Part shown: one piece after another, positions 23,692 to 29,219 of the stretch
How positions within the stretch are numbered: the stretch's first letter is position 1
How the letters are laid out: each line of letters opens with the position of its first letter
Origin: Saprospiraceae bacterium
Lineage (GTDB): Bacteria > Bacteroidota > Bacteroidia > Chitinophagales > Saprospiraceae
DNA: 34,968 bases
Direction of reading: 5' to 3'
Assembly (NCBI GenBank): GCA_019187225.1
Contig: JABAQQ010000061.1
Coordinates: forward strand, 1 to 34,968
Notes under the pieces: model-generated
The model's input: the letters and a program-made list of their open reading frames with translations, nothing else
What the model was told of the DNA's origin: nothing
The model's database searches: none
Program-made: the position numbers and the translations under genes

Positions 23692-25077
23692 TCAAAACGC
23701 CGCATAATACCTTGCCCCCAGCGTCACTCCTTCCTGCCCTACCCTTTCGAGCCCCCAACGGCCCTCTTCGGCAAAAACCGGCCCTCGCTGTTGCCCCGTG
23801 TGCAGCAGTTCGTATTGGTCGTAGTCAATTGCGCGGCGATTTTTCAGTTTTTCAAAAACCCTGAAATGCCGCGCCACCTCCCGCCATTCCTTCTGGACGA
23901 CGGCTTCAAAAACCTTCGCTTTGGAGCCGGAGCCGTAGGCGATAAAACCCAGCCGCTTTTTGTGAAGGTTGCGACCTTCCTGAAAATCGCATTCCAGCGT
24001 GCTCATCAGCGCCAGAAAAATCGAGGCGGTGTACAGGTTGCCCGTCTCCTGGCTGGCGCGCTGGGCTTTTTCCAATTTTTGGGAAACAAAACGGCGATAC
24101 ATCGCTGATTCGCCGACGCTTTTCAAAAACCCTGCATAAGCTTTTTCAAACGCCTTTCGCTCGGCAAACTGCTCCGGTCTTGGCTCTTCAACTCCCAATT
24201 TCTCCATTTCCAATTTCCAATTTCCAATTTCTTTTTTCTCCAAAATAAACCGCTCCACGAACATCCGCCTGGCATGAAAAGCATAGGGTAGGTGAAAAAT
24301 CATACGCGCCCAACGCTCGCTCAAGGCCTTGTATTGATCGTCGCGGAACACTTTGGCCGATACCGCCCGGCGACGAAAATCGTCGAGCGCCTCGTTCATC
24401 CGGTTTTGATAGCAGAGGTTGGAGAACTGCCCGTCGAACACGGGTGTTTCGCTGAATTTTTCCCGGCGGGGTTTGAAAAAATCGTGCACACTTTCCATCG
24501 CTACGCCGAACAAACGCCGCACGGCAAGCAATCGCGGATTCCAGCGGACGAGCATCGCCACCGCGCCTGCGCCTTGCGTGTATTCGCCCGTCGAGCCGAG
24601 GTCGTACTTGGCGATGTCGCTGGCCACGACGATGCCGATGTTGTCGCGATCGGTTGCCACCCAGTCGAGTGTGTTTTGCAGCGCGTCGGTCGCGCCGATG
24701 CAGGCAAAGGTCATGTCCAGCACGTCGCAATGACGGAAACAACCTGCGCCGTAGCGAGCGGCGAAGCGTTGGGCGAGCATTTCCACGGCATAAGTGCCGG
24801 TCGGTTTGGCCATGTCGAGCGCGCTTTCCGTGCCGAGGTAGATGCGTCCTATACGACGCGGGTCGAGGCCGTTCCGTTCTATGAGTTCGGCCACCGCTTC
24901 GGCAGCCATGGTGGCAGCGTCTTCGTGGGTGTCGCAGACGGCCATTTTGTACAGACCGAGGCCCTGCGAGAGTTTTTCGCAGGGGATGTTTCGTTTTTCG
25001 GCCAGCGCACGGATGTCTAAGTAGAGTTTCGGCACGTAAAAAGCCATGTCGTCGATGCCGATGGGAAGGAAAGACAT
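23692..25077 (-). CDS. Hydroxymethylglutaryl-CoA synthase family protein
   Basis: This 461-residue thiolase-fold protein would join acetyl-CoA and acetoacetyl-CoA to HMG-CoA for mevalonate synthesis. The catalytic residues are present: Glu84 in LGTESALDMAKP, Cys126 in DMTFACIGATDAL and His252 in MIFHLPYAFHARR. GSTGEYTQGAGAVAMLV and AYGSGS are also typical. Residues about 280-298 (EKKEIGNWKLEMEKLGVEE) are encoded by a heptamer repeat, so they look like an insert between the core halves. It has its own promoter at 25309-25339 and a heptamer array nine bases before the ATG. The other mevalonate genes are not in this window. Confidence 0.87.
   Translation of the reverse strand: MSFLPIGIDDMAFYVPKLYLDIRALAEKRNIPCEKLSQGLGLYKMAVCDTHEDAATMAAEAVAELIERNGLDPRRIGRIYLGTESALDMAKPTGTYAVEMLAQRFAARYGAGCFRHCDVLDMTFACIGATDALQNTLDWVATDRDNIGIVVASDIAKYDLGSTGEYTQGAGAVAMLVRWNPRLLAVRRLFGVAMESVHDFFKPRREKFSETPVFDGQFSNLCYQNRMNEALDDFRRRAVSAKVFRDDQYKALSERWARMIFHLPYAFHARRMFVERFILEKKEIGNWKLEMEKLGVEEPRPEQFAERKAFEKAYAGFLKSVGESAMYRRFVSQKLEKAQRASQETGNLYTASIFLALMSTLECDFQEGRNLHKKRLGFIAYGSGSKAKVFEAVVQKEWREVARHFRVFEKLKNRRAIDYDQYELLHTGQQRGPVFAEEGRWGLERVGQEGVTLGARYYAAF
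24195..24230 (+). repeat. Heptamer array (CCAATTT) inside the HMG-CoA synthase gene
   Basis: CCAATTT (24195-24201), a degenerate unit, CCATTT and then three perfect CCAATTT units to 24230. It encodes EIGNWKLEMEKLG on the minus strand. The same unit lies at 9827-9845. Confidence 0.85.
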
Positions 25078-25086
25078 AATGATTTA

Positions 25087-25128
25087 GGATTGTAGATTGC
25101 GGATTGTAGATTGCGGATTGCGGATTTT
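25087..25128 (+). repeat. Heptamer array (GGATTGC) before the HMG-CoA synthase start
   Basis: Six 7-bp units read GGATTGT, AGATTGC, GGATTGT, AGATTGC, GGATTGC, GGATTTT. The array ends nine bases before the ATG of the minus-strand gene. It is close to the unit at 8895-8950. Confidence 0.9.
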
Positions 25129-25136
25129 GTTGTCAT

Positions 25137-25163
25137 CCCGCAGGGATCGTTCTGCCCTGCGGG
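25137..25163. repeat. Perfect 9-bp stem in the HMG-CoA synthase leader
   Basis: CCCGCAGGG (25137-25145) and CCCTGCGGG (25155-25163) flank a 9-nt loop. With no adjoining T run it is not a clear terminator. It lies within the predicted 5' leader of the HMG-CoA synthase transcript. Confidence 0.75.
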
Positions 25164-25308
25164 CTTTCACCATGCAGACAAGACAGATTGCACGGGACAA
25201 AAGAACTGCCCCGACAACGCGAAGCGCCATCAGGACGGATCAAACGGATGAGGTGGTTAGGGAAAAGATTGTCGCTATATGGTGTTAGCAGCGAGCGGAA
25301 AGCGGTGG

Positions 25309-25339
25309 CAAAGATAAAACGAGTTTTTTTTGCAGCCAA
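25309..25339 (-). promoter_or_regulatory. Promoter of the HMG-CoA synthase gene
   Basis: On the minus strand TTG (25337-25339), 20 nt, then TATCTTTG (25309-25316). The 5' leader would be about 225 nt and would hold the hairpin at 25137-25163 and the heptamer array. The rest of the divergent region 25078-25508 shows no convincing gene. Confidence 0.6.
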
Positions 25340-25436
25340 GGCCGATCAGCATTTGAATTTATTCGAGGATATATTATTGATTTTCAACTCATTGAAAAAA
25401 ACACAAAAAATTTTTCAAAAAATTTTTGCCCAATAA

Positions 25437-25467
25437 TTTGTTTTTAAAAACAACTTGTTTATTTTTG
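25437..25467 (+). promoter_or_regulatory. Promoter of the AntA-like gene
   Basis: TTTG (25437-25440), exactly 19 nt, then TATTTTTG (25460-25467), a full match to the Bacteroidota consensus. The start would be near 25474, about 40 nt before the ATG at 25515. Confidence 0.72.
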
Positions 25468-25514
25468 TACCGTGTTTAAAACAAAAACATTAACAGCCAC
25501 TCAACGAGTTGATT

Positions 25515-25856
25515 ATGAAACTCGAAGTATTCGAAAGCAAGCACGGCACCAAAGTCGTCACCGCCTCCAACCTTCACGCCGCCCTTAAATTACCCGTCCG
25601 CCAATACGGCGCACTCGTGCGCCGGTGGCTGCGCGACGCCTATGAATTCGCCGACGGCATTCGCCGCCCGCAGCCTTACCGCGACTTCGCCAAACGCCCC
25701 CGGCCCGGCGAACCCATCGAGGATTTTTTCCTGACGCTCGAACTGGCGAAACTCATCGCCCTGCGCACCAACAGCAAGGACAAACTCAAATATGCCCGCT
25801 TGCTCGACACCGTTTTGCACAACGGACAGATGAGTTTGTTTCAGCAGGCGGCGTGA
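25515..25856 (+). CDS. AntA/AntB-like antirepressor protein
   Basis: The protein has 113 residues from the ATG at 25515 (an in-frame TTG two codons earlier is also possible). The segment VVTASNLHAALKLPVRQYGALVRRWLRDAYEFADG, then EDFFLTLELAKLIALRTNSKDKLKYARLL, follows the AntA/AntB pattern 'v.ArdLh..L ... W ... f.e..D ... f.Ltl.mAK.la...'. Such domains bind or relieve phage repressors. No other phage gene lies nearby, so it is an orphan, possibly domesticated. It has its own promoter. The gene of the 59-residue protein follows in the same direction 81 bp on. Confidence 0.7.
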   Translation: MKLEVFESKHGTKVVTASNLHAALKLPVRQYGALVRRWLRDAYEFADGIRRPQPYRDFAKRPRPGEPIEDFFLTLELAKLIALRTNSKDKLKYARLLDTVLHNGQMSLFQQAA

Positions 25857-25895
25857 GTGCCTCATCTGCCCGCCCGATTATTTTTCACCATTATT

Positions 25896-25922
25896 CACAT
25901 TGGCCACATTGGCCACATTTCA
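25896..25922 (+). repeat. Three 9-bp repeats before the 59-residue gene
   Basis: CACATTGGC, CACATTGGC and CACATTTCA in tandem. They end 15 bases before the ATG at 25938. Confidence 0.75.
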
Positions 25923-25937
25923 TTCATTTTCCATACC

Positions 25938-26117
25938 ATGAAAACAAAAGATAAAAAACAAATCGGTTCAATCAGGCAAGTAGCAGACTCTTTCGTAGGG
26001 AATCCGAGAATGGCGCAAAACGTTTCCTCACACTTATTCCCAAGTGAGTTTCCTTATTTCGAACCCACGCCGGACATGTGGAAATGGCTGGATGTAAAAA
26101 AACGATTGCTTTTTTAA
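25938..26117 (+). CDS. Small protein of unknown function, 59 residues
   Basis: The start is taken at the ATG at 25938. The frame is open to 25857, but there the codons are 9-mer repeat. The product is Lys-rich at the N-terminus (MKTKDKKQIGSIRQVADSF) and ends in FEPTPDMWKWLDVKKRLLF, with no Cys, signal or membrane segment. It is followed 40 bases on by a strong terminator, which supports a real transcript, most likely shared with the AntA-like gene. I do not recognise the family. Confidence 0.5.
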   Translation: MKTKDKKQIGSIRQVADSFVGNPRMAQNVSSHLFPSEFPYFEPTPDMWKWLDVKKRLLF

Positions 26118-26157
26118 AGGCTTAGGTGGGAATAAGCCTGCGAGATTTTCACGCATT

Positions 26158-26192
26158 CCCCGGCGCCATAACGGGCGCCGGGGATTTTTTTT
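26158..26192 (+). terminator. Strong intrinsic terminator
   Basis: CCCCGGCGCC (26158-26167) and GGCGCCGGGG (26174-26183) form a perfect 10-bp GC-rich stem with a 6-nt loop, followed by A and eight T residues. It ends the AntA-like/59-residue unit and separates it from the gene cluster that starts at 26433. The 240 bp after it show no gene or clear TAnnTTTG promoter. Confidence 0.93.
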
Positions 26193-26418
26193 ATGCTTCC
26201 AGGCTCATTAACGGCCCCGCTGCCAACTGGTGAACTCCGCCCCCCCTTTTTTCCCGAATTTTTTTTCGCCGATGATGGCCTGTTTCCACTGCTTCCGAAC
26301 GCTTTTTCGCTAAAAGAGCCGAAAAGCCCTCTTTTTGGCCTGTGGCACATTGCTTGCCTGAATGGAACAGTCATGGCATTTTTCCCGATGGGATTTTTAA
26401 ACCCGATTTTTTCACCTT

Positions 26419-26432
26419 AAAATTTTTCAGTC
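26419..26432 (+). promoter_or_regulatory. Shared pre-start element, copy 1 (gene A)
   Basis: AAAATTTTTCAGTC directly before the ATG. The same string, with small changes, precedes genes B and D of the cluster. It may be a ribosome-standby or initiation element, as Bacteroidota genes often lack Shine-Dalgarno sequences. Confidence 0.5.
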
Positions 26433-27182
26433 ATGCACGATATGGATAAAATCATGAGCGAGGAATACAACCAGGAATATGGTTTCCTCAATGAAGGCGA
26501 ATTTGAATACGAGGGTGAGGGTGAGTGGGAAGAAGAATATGAAGGCGAATGGGAAGGAGAATTCGAGAATGAAGGCGAAGGCGAATGGGAAGGAGAATAT
26601 GGGCAGGAGATGTTCGGCGAGCAAATGGAGTACGAACTTGCCGCCGAGTTACTTGCAGTAAGCAATGAGGAGGAACTCGACCAATTCTTTGGAAAATTGG
26701 TCAGTGGCGTGAAGAGTATAGGCCGCAAGGCAGCCCGTTTTGCGAAATCCAGTCTTGGGCGCAGCCTCATTGGAGGCTTGAAGTCGGTCGCTAAAACTGC
26801 CCTCCCCATAGCAGGGGGTGCAGCGGGCTCCTTCTTTGGGGGGCCGGTTGGTGGAATGATTGGCGGCAAGCTCGGCAGTGCGGCATCCAACCTTTTTGAG
26901 ATTCAGTCAGAAGGAATGAGCAATGAAGACCTCGAATTTGAAGTTGCCCGCCGTGTGGTGCGCTTGGCCTCGGCTTCCACGCGCAATACGCTGAAAAATG
27001 CGGCAAAAGGAGGTTCTCCCAAAGCGATCGTCACCAAGTCCATCAAACAGGCAGCTGCCAAGTATGCCCCCGGCCTTTTGACCCCCGTTAACGCCGGCGG
27101 CGGCACGAATGGCAACGGCTCGACGGGCCAAAGCGGCGCCTGGAGCCGCCAGGGCAACCAGATCATCCTCTACGGCGTATAG
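26433..27182 (+). CDS. Cluster gene A: acidic-repeat protein with Gly zipper and conserved tail
   Basis: The protein has 249 residues. Residues 10-60 are an acidic-aromatic repeat (EGEF, EGEW, EGEY units). EQMEYELAAELLAVSNEEELDQFFGKL (63-89) is shared with protein B. A basic stretch with SLGRSLIGGLKSVAKTALP (107-125) leads to a glycine zipper (about 127-152: GGAAGSFFGGPVGGMIGGKLG), which could insert in membranes. A second helix pair (EVARRVVRLASASTRN) is followed by a Gly/Asn linker and the tail WSRQGNQIILYGV. No signal peptide is seen. Acidic proteins with this layout and a W-x-R-x-G-N-type tail look familiar from other phyla as uncharacterised families, but I know of no function. A toxin, coat or scaffold role is speculation. 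Confidence 0.85.
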   Translation: MHDMDKIMSEEYNQEYGFLNEGEFEYEGEGEWEEEYEGEWEGEFENEGEGEWEGEYGQEMFGEQMEYELAAELLAVSNEEELDQFFGKLVSGVKSIGRKAARFAKSSLGRSLIGGLKSVAKTALPIAGGAAGSFFGGPVGGMIGGKLGSAASNLFEIQSEGMSNEDLEFEVARRVVRLASASTRNTLKNAAKGGSPKAIVTKSIKQAAAKYAPGLLTPVNAGGGTNGNGSTGQSGAWSRQGNQIILYGV

Positions 27183-27290
27183 CCCCGCATTTTATCGGAA
27201 TATACTTTTTCCGGATCAGATTTTTTTCAGAAGCTCCGGTGCCCGACACCGATACTTTCCGTATGGCAGGCGCCCTATTCGTTCACCACT

Positions 27291-27305
27291 AAAATTTTTC
27301 AACCA
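27291..27305 (+). promoter_or_regulatory. Shared pre-start element, copy 2 (gene B)
   Basis: AAAATTTTTCAACCA directly before the ATG of gene B. It differs from the copy before gene D only by the A/T balance at the centre and one base. Confidence 0.5.
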
Positions 27306-27956
27306 ATGAATTACGAATATCAGGAAACATACGAATTCCAACCGGAATACGAAGGCGAATTCAACCAGGAAATGTACGAAGAAGAGCTGGCAGAGGAACT
27401 GCTGGGCATTCAAAACGAACAAGAGCTCGAGTATTTTCTGGGAGACCTTTTCAAAAAAGCGACAAAAGGCGCCAAAGCACTGTACAATTCCTCTCTGGGC
27501 CAACAAATAAAAAACCAGGCGGTTTCGGGTTTGAAATCACTCGGCAAACGAGCACTACCGGGCCTGGGAAGCAAAGTCGGCGGACGTATATTCGGTTCTA
27601 CCGGCGCACGCTACGGCCGTCAGTTGGGCAATATGGCCGCACGTGGTCTTGACCTGGAGTTCGAAGCTGCCAGCCCGACCGACCGCAGATTTGAGGGGGC
27701 CAAACGGTTCATTCGGGTGGCAAAAGCAGTCCCGCGGCACATTGCAGCCTATACCCGGAACGGAAGACCGGTGAATCCCGGCATTATCCGCAACATCGTC
27801 CTGAAAGAAGGGCGACGCTGGTTTCCCAATTTGCCATCTTCAGCATCGAACGAAACGGGCGAAAGTTATGAAACCGACGGCTACTCTCCGTCTACCTCCC
27901 AAAACCGGGGCACATGGGTCAGGAAAGGCAACCGGATTATTCTCCAGGGAGTATAA
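27306..27956 (+). CDS. Cluster gene B: paralogue of A
   Basis: The protein has 216 residues. A shorter acidic-aromatic start (YEYQETYEFQPEYEGEF) is followed by EEELAEELLGIQNEQELEYFLGDLF (25-49), then NSSLGQQIKNQAVSGLKSLGKRALPG (61-86), both aligned with protein A, a Gly-rich part (SKVGGRIFGSTGARYG, less zipper-like than in A), FEGAKRFIRVAKAVPRH, and the tail WVRKGNRIILQGV. The tail differs from that of A at only five positions or so, although the preceding linkers are unrelated. This suggests the tail itself is under selection. The gene overlaps the start of gene C by 43 bp if the ATG at 27914 is used. Confidence 0.85.
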   Translation: MNYEYQETYEFQPEYEGEFNQEMYEEELAEELLGIQNEQELEYFLGDLFKKATKGAKALYNSSLGQQIKNQAVSGLKSLGKRALPGLGSKVGGRIFGSTGARYGRQLGNMAARGLDLEFEAASPTDRRFEGAKRFIRVAKAVPRHIAAYTRNGRPVNPGIIRNIVLKEGRRWFPNLPSSASNETGESYETDGYSPSTSQNRGTWVRKGNRIILQGV

Positions 27957-29206
27957 CCGCTTCGGAAGGCAGGCGGCTTTTGATCGCTGAAGCAGGCGCC
28001 CTGCTCGCCCGCTTGCAACAAGTGCAGCCATTTGAATGGACAATGCCGATGGCTACTGCTGCCGCTCCTTCTTCAGAGGCCTTGCGCAAAATACATTGGC
28101 TGATCAAGGTTGGCAGAGAACAGTTGCGCAAGCGTGTGGGCCAGTTCATCCGGATGATGAGAAACGATCGCGGCAAACCGCTCGACAAATGCCAGGCGGC
28201 ATACAGCATTCTCAAGTTGCAGTTCAATTCATTGCTCGACCAGTTTGACATTTTTGCAGATGTAGTCAACCAACGCAGTGAACACGACACGGGGATATGG
28301 ATTGCAGGGCTGGATGTATTTGCGCGGGATGCGCTGCGGCTGAACGGCGACTTTTACGAAGCGCCTGAACTGATCTGTTACCTCGACAGGGGACACGGCG
28401 CCGCTATTCGACGTGCCAGAACCCGTCTGCCGGGAGGAAGGGAAAATCCCGTTGCCGTCATCCGGGTTCCACGCGAGCGGATGGTCGGCAGCGGAATCGG
28501 ATCCTCGCTGGTACATGAGGTGGGTCATCAGGGGGCTGCATTGCTGGATTTGATCCCATCGCTGAAGCCCTTGCTCGAACAACGGGCAATAGACGAGCCA
28601 ACCCGGCGGACGGCCTGGAAACTGTACGAACTCTGGATATCGGAAATCCTTTCCGACGTGTGGAGCGCAGCAATACTGGGCATCAGTGCCACCGCAGGTT
28701 TGATCAACGTTGTCAGCTTACCGGCTTATTTCGTATTCCGGATGCCCGACGGCGACCCGCACCCTTTCCCATGGATCCGGGTAAAAATCAGCCTCGCTTT
28801 CGGCAGAGCACTTTATCCTGACCCGCAGTGGGAACGGCTGGAACTGCTTTGGGAACAAATGTATCCGACCGAATCTATCAGGCCGGCGCAGCGCGCACTG
28901 CTACGGGTACTGAGTGAAACACTGCCCCACTTCGTACAACTCGTGCTCGGCCACAAATCCGCGCTGCTGCACGGCAAGGCATTCAGGGACGTGTTCCCGG
29001 TCGCCACCAGGCAACCCTGGCAACTGCGGCAATTGTACAAAATGTGGCGGCAACAGCCGGCAGCGATTTACAAAGCCCGCCCGGCATTGGTATTCGCTGC
29101 TATCGGTCAGGCCCGGGCAGACTCGGCCATTTCACCACACGGAGAAAACCGCCTGCTGACGCAAGTGCTGCGTCAATGGGCGCTGATGAAAATTGTTAAC
29201 CATTAA
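27914..29206 (+). CDS. Cluster gene C: putative zinc metalloprotein (HExxH)
   Basis: The protein has 430 residues from the ATG at 27914, which lies inside gene B. Later starts (TTG at 27980, ATG at 28043) are possible. The first 110 residues are helical and charged. The segment RSEHDTGIWIAGLDVFARDALRLNG and YEAPELICYLDRGHGAAIRRARTRLPGG lead to SSLVHEVGHQGAALLDL with HEVGH at 201-205, the zincin motif, and EILSDVWSAAILG (253-265) with a candidate third ligand (Glu254 or Asp258). No signal peptide is seen. The C-terminal half is Arg- and Trp-rich. It may cut a cluster product such as A or B, or be structural. It ends 13 bp before gene D. Confidence 0.82.
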   Translation: MGQERQPDYSPGSITASEGRRLLIAEAGALLARLQQVQPFEWTMPMATAAAPSSEALRKIHWLIKVGREQLRKRVGQFIRMMRNDRGKPLDKCQAAYSILKLQFNSLLDQFDIFADVVNQRSEHDTGIWIAGLDVFARDALRLNGDFYEAPELICYLDRGHGAAIRRARTRLPGGRENPVAVIRVPRERMVGSGIGSSLVHEVGHQGAALLDLIPSLKPLLEQRAIDEPTRRTAWKLYELWISEILSDVWSAAILGISATAGLINVVSLPAYFVFRMPDGDPHPFPWIRVKISLAFGRALYPDPQWERLELLWEQMYPTESIRPAQRALLRVLSETLPHFVQLVLGHKSALLHGKAFRDVFPVATRQPWQLRQLYKMWRQQPAAIYKARPALVFAAIGQARADSAISPHGENRLLTQVLRQWALMKIVNH

Positions 29207-29219
29207 AAAATTTTCAACC
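29205..29219 (+). promoter_or_regulatory. Shared pre-start element, copy 3 (gene D)
   Basis: AAAAAATTTTCAACC directly before the ATG at 29220. It begins at the gene C stop codon (TAA at 29204-29206) and serves to choose the start of gene D at 29220 over an upstream ATG at 29193. Confidence 0.5.

Noticed and set aside
24292-25020. 242-residue plus-strand open frame opposite HMG-CoA synthase
   Set aside because: The minus strand carries the complete Glu-Cys-His catalytic set of the synthase family.
25137-25163. Perfect hairpin considered as a terminator of HMG-CoA synthase or a riboswitch
   Set aside because: No T run on either side, it lies upstream of the gene in the leader, and it is too short and simple for a known riboswitch.
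25188-25436. 82-residue plus-strand open frame in the region between HMG-CoA synthase and the AntA-like gene
   Set aside because: It covers the minus-strand promoter at 25309-25339, ends just before the AntA promoter, and has no family features.
26193-26420. 75-residue plus-strand open frame after the strong terminator
   Set aside because: Begins within bases of the terminator T run and reads as Pro/Phe-rich random sequence.
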